DNA of 64,000 nucleotides from Atrichornis clamosus (taxonomy: Eukaryota > Chordata > Aves > Passeriformes > Menuridae): NCBI GenBank assembly GCA_013400975.1, contig WBMZ01005375.1, forward strand, positions 62,001 to 126,000, written 5' to 3'. Numbering within the stretch: the first letter of the stretch is position 1; every line of letters starts with the position of its first letter. Of this stretch, positions 38,201 to 50,800 are shown piece by piece. The notes beneath the pieces were generated by a model, which was not told the origin of the DNA, ran no database searches, and saw nothing but the letters and a program-made list of their open reading frames with translations. Position numbers and translations under genes: made by a program.

Positions 38201-41200
38201 TGAGAGACAGATGAAAGCAAGAAAGATCAAGGCAGTCCTTCCTCAAATTCCTTTGATGCATGAGGGAGGTGTTACAGTTTGGGTACCTATACGTGCAGAA
38301 AAATAAGAACTGGAGACAAATAATAAGAAAATCATAAAAGCATGTGGAAAACTTATGACTCTGCTCTTTATTCTCTATCTGTTGTCATTAGCAAAACAGA
38401 ACATGGCTTAACTAGTGATATATTTTAGGAGGTTGTCTTTCTTTTTATAAATGCTCAGACATTTTCACTCACTCCTGCATGTCATTTCTGGGTAGCTGCA
38501 TACAGATCAATTATTTCTTCTCATCCAGGACAGATTCATAATTTCCTAGTAACACTTTCAAGATTCTGAAATAAATAGAAAGAGCACCATAATTGTATCA
38601 GTCCTTTTATCTCAATTAAACACCTGTGGGCTGATTAGCCTATACTCCTGCCCTGCAGGATAAAGAATCACTCTTACTGGGCTTCTCATGGGCCACAGCT
38701 CATCTGCAAATTGTTATCATTTACACAGCATCCAAATGAAAGAACTTGACAGCAAGGAGCCTATTCATTAATATATAAACTGTAGTTGATGAAGAACAAA
38801 TTACATGATTGCCTGAGAAAGTAACTGAGCTACCTCTCAAGTGTGCAGCCATGCTGTGGAAGCTCATGGATTTCAGTGGGAAACACAGTCAAGTACTTAT
38901 TTTAATAAAGGCAGGAACTCTCTATTTGATTTCTACAATAAGTACTCTGTAAGTGAAGCACTTCACATTTATCAACAAGAAATATGGCCCCTTCCTGGGC
39001 AGGTAAAAGCAAGATATAAATAAATTTATGCTGTTTGTGCTGATGGATATGAACCTGCTGCTGGCACTTCAGTTATTTTGGACTCCTTTGAACATTCAAG
39101 CCCTAAAATCACATCAACCCCCCTTTCTTTCCAAAAATCTATTTCTCTTCTTCTTAGCAGAGAGAACACTGACTTTAGCAGGATGGGTGCAATACAGTCT
39201 CTCCTTTCTATCACTGCCCAAGAGTCACCTTGGACATGGTCTACACCTTGGAGTAGCCCTTTCTCTACTGAACGGAAGGTTTGTGGCAGCATCCAGCCAA
39301 GGATGTGCAGCCTACTCCACCAGCATGCTCTGCTCCCCCAGAGCAAGCAAATGTTTTCTCTCTATTCCCTGTGAAGAAGGTTGAGTGCTGTGGCAGTGGA
39401 AATTTCCTTGAGCTTCAAAATGCTATGAAGGATTCTGCTGTTGTGACTCTGCAGCAAAGTGCTATCTGTCAGGCTTTAGGAATATATTTATAATTAGTGC
39501 CTGACTTAGAGAATCAAAGACCATGATGTGTACCTTTTCCCCTTCCAATCTGTCTTGCCTAGTTAAACCAGAGGCTTAAAGTTTCTCAGGGCAATAGTTG
39601 TCCTCCACTCTGTGCACGCATGTGCTTCACAAAATGAGTCTTGATCTGCCACATTTAAACACTAACAGAGCACAGCCAGCAAGTCAAGAGAAACAATCTA
39701 AGTACAAATAAGCATTGAAACATGAGATGGGTGCTGTTGGAAAACTCTGAGGTTTTTGTGTCCACCACACTGGTCAGCCAAAGATTGAAGGCCATTTTCC
39801 CCCAAAGGGCTGACAACGGAAAAAGGGAGGAGGGAGACTGTTAGGAGAAAGTATTGTGTTCTTGTCCTGTTCTTAGACTTTCCCAGGCATCTACTTATGG
39901 CCAGTATTGGAGACATATATTACTAAACGAACTTCTAGTCAGATACAGGGCAGCACTGTAAAGTGTTATGCCACTTTACAGCCTTCCTATAAATGATATT
40001 ATATACAATGTTAGTTATAAATTACCAGAAACTCTTCAGACTCAGTTTCTTCTGTCAGTATAGCTTGGTTGATAACTAGTCTCCATTGTTTTGAGCAAGG
40101 TAAAGCCACAGGCTGCATCAGGACCACTGACTTACAAACAGAAAAAACCCCAACTCTAGCAGTCTTGAATGTTTTATTTACTATTAGGTCTCCTCTTGAC
40201 TAGAAAGGCTGAAACTGGAACTAATGCCTCGAGGGGGGAAAGGAAAGGACAGAGCAAATGCACTCTTAATTAACAGGCCTTCACACAACATATTCTGTTA
40301 ATTTTTCCCTAGAGTTTGGATGCCAAGCAATGGCAGGATATGTGTGAACTACATTAACTTAAAATTAAGAATGTACCTTAAAAAAAGAGACTAAATCAGA
40401 AGGTTGGAGGAGAGCACAGAAGAGAATATTTAACCTGAGCAGCGGGTAATTGCTATCTCTTCTCCCTTGAGTTTAAGATAATTTTTCCCTTACTTGACTG
40501 GATTTCCTCCTCTCATGCACGTGCCTTGACTTTTTCTACATGACATGACATTGGAATGTTATTGCCTGACAAAGCAAGAAATTTTGCAACCAACTTCTGT
40601 TCTATACAGTGAGGAATTACTGAATTTCCCCTCGTTTTGTCAGGTATAATGCACTGTCAGATAAAACAAGTGTTCAGAACAACTGCCGAAACTGCAGTAT
40701 TGCATGAATGAACTACATGAATAAGTCTATCATTTATTTTGTTAGGACTTTGACAAGAAAACAATGTAATGCCATTAAATTGTCATGCTATTTATTATTA
40801 TACTGTTATTTCTATTTTCCATTTTTCAATCTACAGAACTGTAAACCCTCGCTGATGTGCCATGTGGTAGGTCAAAGGTGACCATCTTGAACATAAGATC
40901 TTCACAAGGAACTGCAGTTCCCATTTGAAACCTGCTGGCTCACAGCAGTCAGCTACAAGTTTTCGCAGTTCACAGAGGTAATACGGCCTCTTCCTGCAGC
41001 AGCTGCACCACACAGAAAAAACAGACTGGTGGTTGAAGGGGAGGAAAATAAAAATGGGAACTTCTGCTTTCCTTGATGTCATGTCAGGAGCATGCTGTGC
41101 ACTTGGCAGGGTGGCCAGGAAGCTCAGTCCAGCACCTTCGGCACTGGTGAGGCACAACCAGTGTCAGGTGTCACAAAGCAAAGCCACAGTCAGCCACAAG

Positions 41201-43460
41201 GGTGGCCGCAGCAGTGACGTGGGACCGTGAAGCACCGGACGCTCACAAACTGGAAATTTCTCCAGAGCAGACAAAAAGCTCCCGGTGGCCAAAAGCCAAT
41301 AAAACAGCTCTGCTCCATCTAGTCATAAAGATCCTAGCATAAGGATAGCAGGAACAGGAATGCTTCTGTTCCTAAATGCCAAGGAATAAAACCCATATGA
41401 GGATGTATGAAGCACGATTCAGGGGATAACTGCAGGGTCAGTGTAAGTCACTGAGGATATGAACACTGTCCATTCAAGAAGCTGAGCTTTCTGCAATTTT
41501 TAATGACATATGCCAATAAAATGACTGTTCCTTTGTATCAGAATAGCAGTCCATCTACTTCAGCATCCTATCACCAGGATACTGCCTTTGAAGTACCTGA
41601 AAAACACCCTTCAGCAAGTAAATATACAACACAATCTGCTCTTGTCCTCATACTACATCTTCTAACACCCAGAAGTTACCTTCTGAATACGGGAAGAGAT
41701 TAATTATTCTTCCCAGTAAATCTATTAGAATTTGCTATGGAGTAGTTGATACATCAGTTTGTGTCATCTTTAAACACAATTTAAAGGATGAAAAACAAGA
41801 TTTTGGTGTTATCAATACATTTTAGTACTAGAAAACACTTCAGCAGCTGCCTTGAATGCATTTCAATTCCTCTAAATTGGCAAGTCATATTAACTCAACA
41901 TTTTCAAATTTTCCAAATACTCCTGTGAACTGTATACTGTGACACTTCAACTAATGAGGCCAAATTAAAAGCTTCAAAGTTTTAAATTAAAGAACTAAAG
42001 ACAGCCACTGATGTCTAAATGTGCTGAGATAAAATTAAACCCATGATTTACAGCCAAATGCTCTACAGTTATACTGTCACAAATTTAATGTGGTATTGCA
42101 GAACAAGGAAAAATATGCTATCAGATATTAATGATAAACTCAGCCAAGGCTGAGACCAGCACAATTTTGGGAGAATTGTAAGTGGAAAAGTTATCATCAT
42201 ATATTTGTGAGATTTTGGCTTAACTAATCAGATATTGCAGGATGAAAAGAATGATGTTATAATGTTTCTTTCCTGAGTGACAAACATAAAAGCTTTCAGT
42301 AAGTTCACTTTCCATGCAAAGTGGGGCCAAACAGTTGTAAATAACTAAAACTGTTAAGATTTTCTCATTATCTTAATGGATCAGGCCGCCAGCACCTGCC
42401 AGATCTTGAAGTCTTTATTTACCTACCTGTACCTGTATATTCCTTGGCATGTCTTTAAAAAGATCTTTGGTCCCCACATTTTTGGGCATTCATGTATGAA
42501 TAAGCACATTTCTATAACTTCATAGCCATTTCATTTATTTAGATGCTAACTTTATTTTGTTGCAATTTTTAAATATTTTCATATTATGCTAGTCAAGAAA
42601 TCATCAGGACACTTTTTTGCATATTTTCATTTCTTTGTAATTTGTTAAAAAGGGAAAAATACTCCAAAAAAATCTCTTTCCCATTCTCATCCTTTATAAT
42701 TGGCCCAATAAAACACTCGACAAATATACAATGATTGTAATGGGCAAGTAGATTTTACTTGTGATTTTCAATCACCATTGTAATTTTGGTTTCAGCTCTG
42801 GGCCCCACTAATGTCCACAATGATGTTGACGTTGACCTTAACAAAGTCACAATTTGATCCTCTAGAAGCTCACAGGTGTTTTCAAGCAAAAGGTATGAAG
42901 AAATACGGGCAGGTATGTGCATGTTTGTCAGAGCAAGAGAGAGGCCACACCTCTGTCTTGTATTCCAACACTATGTGCTCAACGAGTTTCTTCAAATAAC
43001 ATTAGGGCTTGGCTGAAAGGGACTTTGCTGACTGCTAAAAGCTTAATAAAATGAACTCTCCAAAATATGTAGCAGTACTGGTCAATTGCAATTAAACTTA
43101 TTTTCCGAAAAAAAGTCACTTTCTGCTAGCAGTTAATTGACGCAAAATGTACCTGATTACAATGAATCCCTGTGAAGCAGGTCTGAGTATCTTCAGAGGC
43201 CTGAACATTTGCAACAGAGTACTGACTAAGCTACTACAGCAAAACACTTGCAGGCTTCTTCATGGAGACTCAGCTCTTCTCAGTAAATGACCTACAGTGA
43301 AGTGGGCCAGTTTCCTGATTTTTATTTTCTCTTTCTTACCTTCTGGGTGCAAGACACAGGTTAGATCAGAACACAAGCAGAGAATTCAGTAGGAGAAAAT
43401 AACGTTGTTTAAAACTACAGCACCATGAAGCTAACAGGCTTTACTGGCACAGGACAGGAA

Positions 43461-43476
43461 TTTTTTTTTTTTTTTT
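43461..43476. repeat. Poly-T run (16 nt)
   Basis: Sixteen consecutive T on the plus strand in SPATA7 intron 1. It may be a residual poly(A) tail of a decayed retroposed copy on the minus strand, but no body is recognisable beside it. Confidence 0.8.
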
Positions 43477-43824
43477 AATTTTCGTTGTGCAAGCAAGAGC
43501 ATTCCTGTTACAAGGCAAAATTAGTTAACAGAGCGAGATCACACAGCATAGTAGGGGAGCCCTGCTGTTACTTGCAGAAAGAACGTCAGAACTGAAAAGA
43601 GGAGGTATTAAATGCAATTCCCTGCTGCTTGCTCTCTTACGGCACTGGCAGCTCTCCGCTGGAGGCCTGCGAGCTGCAATCAAAGTTTGCCCTAAGAGAC
43701 CTTCTCCACCATAAAGCCATAAGCACCCGACTAGAAAGCTCTTATTAAATTTTAGCACAGTTCTGGAAGCCTTTACGTGAAGGAGGATCCTCAGTTCTGC
43801 TATTTCTGAGCGATCCTCTACAGG

Positions 43825-44020
43825 ATTTCACAGAATCACGGCGTAGTTGAGATGGGAAGGGACCTCTGGAGGTCATCTGGTCCAGCCGCCTGCTCAAGCA
43901 GGGCCACCTAGAGCTGGTGGCCCAGAGCCACGTCCAGATGGCTTTCGGATGTCTCCTAGGATGGACACTTCTTCACCGGGCGACCTGTGCCCGTGCTCTG
44001 TCCCCCTCACAGGGGAAGGG
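43825..44020 (-). mobile_element. CR1 LINE fragment, 3' end, minus orientation
   Basis: The plus strand reads cacagaatcacgg, then gggaagggacctctggaggt, catctggtccagcc, ctgctcaagcagggccacct and a stretch like gtgctctgtccccctcac. This is the familiar reverse complement of the avian CR1 3' region. It is truncated at the 5' end, as is usual for CR1, and carries many substitutions. It lies in intron 1, beginning about 135 bp below the exon 1 donor. Confidence 0.85.
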
Positions 44021-44155
44021 ATTCCCGATGATCAGAGTCCCCACTGTGCCACTGGGCACCGCTGAGAAGAGCTCGGCTCCTGGCCCCGCGCCGCCCGCTG
44101 CCTCCCCTCAGCCCCGGGAGCCCCCCTTCCCTTCGCTGCCCGGGAGCCGCGTTAC

Positions 44156-44488
44156 CTCGCAGGCCGAGGGAGGCGGGGAGGAAAGGAGAGAGCCCGCTGA
44201 GGCCCGGCGGGTCCAGCCCCGGACAGCAGCACCCTTTTCCCACAGGATCCGCCCGTGGCTGCCCGGGGAGGAGCCCCGTGCCCTGCCCCGGCCGTGCCCG
44301 CCACCGCCGCCCGGCCCCGGCTCGCTGCCCCACGCCTATCCACGCCCTCCCAGCCATCCATCCATCCATCCATCCATCCATCCATCCATCCATCCATCCA
44401 TCCATCCATCCTCCGCCTCCCCTTCCCCTCGGGGCCCTTGCCTCGGGCGCTCTCCCCCCGCAGCAGCAGCGGCGTTCGCGGGGGCGCT
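44156..44488 (-). CDS. SPATA7: SPATA7 exon 1 (5' UTR, possibly N-terminal coding)
   Basis: The 3' boundary is a donor read on the minus strand as CTGCGAG|gtaacg, with its last exon base at 44156, inside a CpG island. The 5' end is inferred at about 30 bp below a TATA-type box at 44511-44520 and is not otherwise supported. The frame that joins exon 2 in phase ends with residues LGLR, then a codon split after its first base. Human exon 1 also ends in an Arg codon and the same phase by my alignment. In human this exon codes only about eight residues (MDGSRRVR). Here no ATG lies near the donor, and all upstream ATGs fall in the ATGG repeat at 44354-44409. Either exon 1 is entirely 5' UTR and translation starts in exon 2, or the protein is extended by about 87 residues starting in the repeat. 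Confidence 0.6.
44354..44409. repeat. Tetranucleotide microsatellite, (CCAT)14 on plus / (ATGG)14 on minus
   Basis: Fourteen perfect 4-bp units lie within the CpG island and within the inferred first exon of SPATA7. On the minus strand each unit contains an ATG, and because four is not a multiple of three, ATGs occur in all three frames. One frame ends quickly at TAG, one ends at the TAA overlapping the exon 1 donor, and one (first ATG at 44405) is open to the donor and joins exon 2 in phase. Confidence 0.97.
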
Positions 44489-44510
44489 TTGGAGCCGCTC
44501 CAGGCGGCTG

Positions 44511-44520
44511 CTATTTATAG
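44511..44520 (-). promoter_or_regulatory. TATA-type box (CTATAAATAG on the minus strand)
   Basis: The ten bases read CTATAAATAG on the minus strand, with GC-rich flanks on both sides, which is the classic appearance of a core TATA element. It is oriented toward SPATA7 exon 1 and would place the transcription start near 44488. The same ten bases also satisfy the MEF2 consensus YTA(A/T)4TAR, so the two readings cannot be separated from sequence. Confidence 0.5.
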
Positions 44521-44530
44521 CCCTGCCGTG

Positions 44531-44540
44531 CTATTTTTAG
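44531..44540 (-). promoter_or_regulatory. MEF2-type site (CTAAAAATAG on the minus strand)
   Basis: The sequence reads CTAAAAATAG on the minus strand, a full match to the high-affinity MEF2 consensus. It lies 20 bp (about two helical turns) upstream of the TATA-type box. An AT-only core in a very GC-rich island is unlikely to be neutral background, but binding is inferred. Confidence 0.45.
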
Positions 44541-44840
44541 CGCCGAGCGCGGCTGTGGGCGGCAGAGGCGGGGGCAGCGTGTGCGGCCGGGAGCTGTCAC
44601 ACGCACGGGCGGCCGGGGGACACGCGTGGAAGGAGCCGGCTCTCGGATTAAACACCTGGGGCTTCAGCGCGGGGTTGGGATCCCCCAGGCCCTCACGCCG
44701 GTGCGGGGCAGGCCCAGAGGGGCACCTACGCCAAAGGTGTGAAGTGGGAGCAAGACAGAAGTGAGCAGAAGCGCAGTATTGACTGTCAGCAGGCCGTGCG
44801 GGGGCTGTGTCCTGGCGCCCTTCCGAACTGGGTGTCTCTT

Positions 44841-47800
44841 AGAAGGTGTTACAAAAAATTAAGACCTGGGAAGCAGGCATGCTCCCCACACATTGAATGT
44901 TTAGAGTGAAATTGATGGGTAAAGAGCTATGGATTGAGATGAACGCTTGAAGCACATGTATCAGTCACAACATGGCTTAGCTATCAATACTTAAGTCTTT
45001 GCAACTACCTAGAAACAGGCATTATTATGGGAATTCATTAGGTTTTTTGAGAATGTGCACTCAGCCTTAAGGGTATGTCTTCTCTTTCCTTGGTACATTG
45101 AATTCACATTAAACATAGAGAGAGCCACGTGTGTGTAGTGAGCCAGCGTCTAGCCCAGGGCACGCACATTCTATCACCAGCCTCCATTATCTGCATTAAG
45201 TGACCAGAGGATAAATTAGACCTCATGTGAGCACTACCCTGATATTTCCTGCAGTTTTAAAAAAATGTGTTTATCCAGAACTCTGTGCCCACTCCCCTTC
45301 AGATCATGCAGCTCCCAAAGAAGCTGTCAAGAAGCTCTGTCACAGCACAGAGCTGGAACTGAAGAAACCTCAGTGGAAGAATACAAGTCATAGGATCAGG
45401 CAAAAAGGTCATACCAAAGGAGACCAACTACACAGACCATGTAAATTTGAAACAAATTCTTCATGAGATTATTAGCAGGGATTAAATCTAGCATTTTCAG
45501 AGCCCAGACAGTGCTTTAGCACTTCACCTGAAGTAGTATTTCAATTAACTGGCAGTTATAGTACAGTCTTATTCATTGTGCCCTAGCTACTACAGAGGAA
45601 CAGCTTTGTTTTAGCCAGTGGTTTTCATCTACTGTAGAGTAAGAGGTGAAGAAGGGCACTTTGAGTAGAACATACTGATCATTGGTGCTCCTTGTGTGTA
45701 CTTAAAGAGGTTTAAACATCAGTACCATGCTCCAGAAAACAGTGTAAGTTGTAGATCACAAATTGTTGCAGTGTCTTATTAAGTTTCATGTAGAGAGTGA
45801 CACTGTTGTTTCAGCATCATCCTAGAAGTCCCTGCTCCAAAGGCTGTCTTGAGTCCAAGTGGCATACAGGCCAGGAATGGATCTAGAATAAAGCAATAGC
45901 TGTACAAAAGGGAGATTAAACTTCCAGCTTCAGAGAATTGTTCAATGTTTTCATTCACTTCAAAAAAATATGCCCAGGTGGCAAGTGGAAGACAGAGTCT
46001 CTTTACCTAAAAGTCTTCAGGTTAATTAAATCAGGCAACTAAATGTTTTTGTCTTCTAGTTTCTTGTCTTCTAGCAGATCACTACAAGTGACAAATGTTC
46101 TGAAGAGCAAGCTATGTTTTAAATTTCACCTAGGCAGTTAATTTGCATAGAAATAACTGAGTAGTCCTTTAATTATCCCATAGTTCTGTTGATGATAGAC
46201 AAGAGCTGTAGCTCATACTCTCTCAGTTATGTTGGTGTAGCAAGAATAACAAGTAGCTTAAAAAAAAGCATTTTTGTTATTGAAGTCAGGACACGCATGT
46301 CTGAATTCACACAGGGAACAGATGTCATAAGTAAGAAGATATCATTTATACACAGTCGCTGTTTGGGGTTGAACCAAGAGAAAGTTGCGTAGATCATATG
46401 CCTGCAATCAAGAAAAGTTGCTCTTAGTGTGATGTTTCTTTTACAACAAAGAAAAGGTTTTTACATCCTTTAAACACCTAATTTTCTCCCATCAGTCACT
46501 GTTTTGATTAAAGAGAAGAAAAACAAAAAACCCCACCTTATATAGAAGATATTGAGCTATTTTGAAGGGCTTCCTTTATAAACGCTCCTCTTGGGACCCC
46601 GTCTCTCACATAGAGTGGATCTCTAATCTGAACTATCCTTCTCTGTGAACAGGTAAGTTTGTATACTTTTATTGCCTTTCAATCTAGGGCAGGTTTGTTG
46701 CTTATATTTAATTATCATATCTTATGCTGGCACTCTTGAAAAGGAAAAAAAGGTTTGTTGAAAGCAAACTATTAAAGAAATTCAGAATGCTGAGGAATAA
46801 GCAAGAGAAAAAGGAGATCAAACAGAAAATTGCTGGTTATCCTCATAAAGACAGAAAAAGCTGTCTGCTGTTCTTTCTTCCTTTGCTTTAATTAGACTTA
46901 GCAGCTTCTCTTCACGCTGACCATGACAGAGGTTTGCTTACAGCCCTACTTTTGTTAAATTCAGTAGCAAGACTTTTTGAAAGACCCTATTCTGCAAGAA
47001 TAAGTCAATCTCAATTTTATATGTTGCTGAGCAATGTTAGTCTCATCCCTGAAAAAAGAAATATAACTCTTTCAAAGTGATTTGGTCAAAGTTAAACCCA
47101 AACTCAGTGTTTGGGTTTGCAAACGTTGCTCAAGGTTAAGCAACTTTTTATTTTAATTCACAAGTGGGATTAAAAACTTTGAACTTTAAACATGATTATT
47201 GTGACATTGTATTTATGCTGTTATTTTCACTTTTTCTGATACAATTTGGTCAGAAGACATCATATAAAGAAGAAATAATAAATATTGTTCTGGTTCTGTA
47301 ACCTTTATTTGAGTGAGTAATAGCACTGAGACTGGAGGGACTGCTACTGCTACAGGTAGCACTGATGGGAACATTTTGTTTCTTAGAGATTTAATTCATT
47401 AGTACAATACAAGGAAGATGTATAAAAATTCAGTATTGCTGGACTTTTCAAGAGGCACAGAAACTAAACAAACAGTTGAATGATCTAACAGCAGCAGGAG
47501 ACCTGCTAATGCAAATACTTAGTGGTGTGACTCATAAAAAACAAGCTGAAAGAAAAACATTAACCAGCTTGCCCTTTCTCCCTCCCTTTGTCTCTCCCTC
47601 CCTCTTTCCCTCCCTCCTATCTTCTTCCCTCTCCCCCCATCCTCTATATTAAAAGCACAAGCAGACCAATAACACAGAATTTTTCCCTACAAAAGAATTG
47701 GAAAGGGAGGCAAAAGTGAGATGTCATTCCATTTGAAAGTATAAACCAATCCATGTCAGTCTCCATCTAGCTGAATCACCATAAGAGGTCCAAAGAGGTT

Positions 47801-50800
47801 TTTCCATCTGTCTTACTATATTTGTTAGTCACCCACTTTGTGTATGGGGCTAATCCAAACACTGTGAACAATCCTGGAAAAAATAAGCCATCAAGACTAA
47901 GTCTTCTTAGATGCTTTAGAGCCTAATGTTCAGAACAATCAATATCTGACCTAACTGTATATTCCCAAACTTTGTCAATCTTAATGTTATCCTTTGGTTC
48001 TCTGCTTTCTTTCTGTTTCTTTCAGTGGATATTTGTTAAAAGCTGAGTGTACCGTAATGTGTTTGGAGCTTTCTCTGCAGTTGTCTGTGGCTTTATTATT
48101 CTAAATTTTCTTTCCAGGAAGCTGCAGTCACATGAGTTTAACCAACATACCTCTTACATTGCAAAGGGATCACATTAGCAAAGGATCGCATTGGAATCAA
48201 TGTGAGACTTAAACTATTAGAGTTGAAAAGTATTATTAGCTGTGGCTGCCATATACAACTATCACTCAGGGAGGAGAGCATTCTCTTAAGGGACTCCCTA
48301 AAGCACAAGTTTTATTTCTTTAGAGGACATATCCAGTGTTGATGCTTACACTACCTACTTCAAGCCCACCATAAAGCCTGCAGGGTTCAGATGCTGCTGA
48401 GATTATTCCAACATCTTCTTTTTTTATATGGAATGTAAAAATCTTGTTTCTCACTCGCCACCAAGCTAAACTTGATGGGTACTTAGAAACGTACTTACAT
48501 CTGCTCATTTATCTCCAGATTAATGGCACGGTTATAAGCTACTCTTGCTTTTGCTGAAATTTGAAAAGTAAAGTCTATCCTTTGTGTTTCTCATCTAATA
48601 TATAAATAGCCTGATTTGTTTCTTGGAAACCTTAATTCTCACTGCAATAAACTGGTAGAGGAACATGTTTCTAAAATACATCTTTCCAACCACTGGGAGG
48701 AAGTCTATCTTACTAATATATTTATCATTAATTTACAGTAATGATCCAGAAACTCAAACCAGCAGGAAGGATAAAAATATAGAGGCAAGCTTTAAATAAC
48801 TTGTTGACAGAGAAACTTGAGAAGTAAATTTAACCTCAATCTCAGCTACAGTGACCACTTGCCACTGTGTTTTTGCATGGCGTTGTATTCTGTGCTATTT
48901 ACTGTTTCCTCACACATCTGTAGGGCAGACACTGTACCTTGAGCCTTCACAGGAAACTGCATGGCTGAATGCAACTCTGTAAGGGAAGGCGGATTTGGGA
49001 GCTGGTGCAAGAAGTCTGTTCTCTAGGCCTGTTTGAGGGTACACCATCAGTACCCTCTCTCGTGATATGGACTTTGTAGGCAGGGCTGGTTGATCCCACA
49101 GGTCCTGAATCCGTGGAGCTAATTAGACATTACAGTGATGAAGTACCTCAGCCTGGGTGAACCTTTCCACCAGCCTTATGGAGAGTTGCGGGAATTTTGT
49201 GCCTGCAGTGGCACTCAAGATAGAAATTTTCAGTCTGATAAAGGAGATTATCTTTAGGCCCTGTGTCATGTTAGGCTTGGAGTGGAGGATTTAACATCTT
49301 CACCTGAGAGCCTGCTAAGTATTGCTTTTCTGTGTTCATAGCAGAAGATACCTCTGCACAGCAAAAAGGAAGGATGAACATAGATTCAGTCTATTTAAGA
49401 AAAAGGCAAGCTCAAATATAGGTTTGCAGACTGAGCTTCATTTTTCCAAAATAAAACTCTTGATCCAGAGATTCCAAGCCCTTCACATTCAAAGGAAAAT
49501 TGAGCAACGTAGCTGCTGATGGACATGTATGAGATTTAATTCATGGTATTAGCAAGAATCCAAATTATTACTGGCATTGTTAGTAAAGCAATTATTTTAT
49601 TTACAAGTTTTAAAATAATTAATCTGGTTTATAATATTTTCAATTAATCTCAATCTGAATGTAGATGGACTATCCCTGTCGAAGTGAAGTGCAGGGATAT
49701 CCACTGAAATATTTAATTTCTATTACAAGGGCACATTCCATGGCATTGCCATGTCATGTGTTACCTTGGCTGTAATATTATGTTGCCTAAATCACTATGA
49801 AAGCACAATTCACTGCATTGTGCAAGAGACCTGGTGACTGCTTCCCAGCAATGATGAGAATGAGTTATGAGCCTCTCTGCCTCTTCCTAAAATAACAGGG
49901 AATGAATTTCATGTGGGCAAACACTTGACTCATTCTTCTTGGAACTGATAGCTTACCACACAGGACTTGGAGGCTGCTCAGTGAACCAGTCCATGGTTCA
50001 CAGGAAGAAGAAGCCTCCAGAGGAGCTCAGACGCTCAAAGAATAGCATCCTTGGCCAAAAATAACTCTGAGCACTGAAAACAAATTGAAAAAAAGTGTTG
50101 GTCTACTTGTAAATCTGTTGCAGCAACATGTACCTCCAGTCATATCTGAGAGATGAATGGTGCATCCATCTTAGTCTCTTCGCTCTTCTGTTTCCAACCA
50201 AAGCTACTTCCCAACCAAACCAGCACTACATAGGATATACATAGGCTTGTGACCACGAGTCACACCATCTGTGTCAGCTGCTGCTGGTGAAGACCCTGGT
50301 GCAAGATGTGAAGGTAAGAACGGCTGCCTTGGGGCAATTGCAATGATACAGAGATATCTGCACAGGGACTGAGAAATGCAGGAGGGCTGAGAAAAGGTTG
50401 GAACTGTAACAAGGGCAGTGTGAGAGAGGGACAGTCCCAAGTAGGGTGCTGTACAAGGAGAATGGCTAGATGTCAACCTTGGAGCGTCCTGAATGAAAGT
50501 GCAAAGGATGAAATGCACTACGTTGCATTGTGGGTTTCAGCAATGTTTTGTATGGATGTGTGTGAACGTGGGTGTTGGGGTGAGACATATTCAGAACAGC
50601 AGAATCGATACATCTCTCCTATCTGTTCACACCCGCTGGTGAACCGGAGGTCACCTTTTTCCTGTATCCTCCACAGATGCTCCATGGTTTGCTCTTCTGC
50701 AGCAGACTGTGAGGAATGGCATGGCCAAGTTTTTGAGTCTATGTGTTTTGTCTTGACTGACAGACTTCTGCAGACACTTTGGCACAAAGTAGAAAGTGGC

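Larger units (their letters stand above)
32257..44155 (-). other. SPATA7 intron 1
   Basis: This 11.9-kb intron is bounded by gtaacg at the exon 1 donor and taaccaag at the exon 2 acceptor. It holds the CR1 fragment at 43825-44020, a 16-nt poly-T at 43461-43476, a 13-nt poly-T at 34020-34032, and an unassigned plus-strand open frame at 37346-37744. The rest is AT-rich unique sequence in which I recognise nothing. Confidence 0.8.
44040..44840. promoter_or_regulatory. CpG island promoter of SPATA7
   Basis: The sequence changes abruptly from AT-rich intron to strongly GC-rich DNA with very frequent CG dinucleotides, including GGCGGCAGAGGCGGGGGC-type GC boxes near 44555-44575. The exon 1 donor at 44156, the ATGG repeat and the TATA/MEF2-type pair are inside it. 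On the plus side (above 44.6 kb) no divergent first exon could be recognised, so the island is assigned to SPATA7 only. Boundaries are by eye. Confidence 0.8.

Noticed and set aside
44146..44160. RFX X-box-like half site (gttacctcgcaggc) expected for a ciliary gene promoter
   Set aside because: Only one half matches the consensus, and the bases are explained by the exon 1 splice donor.
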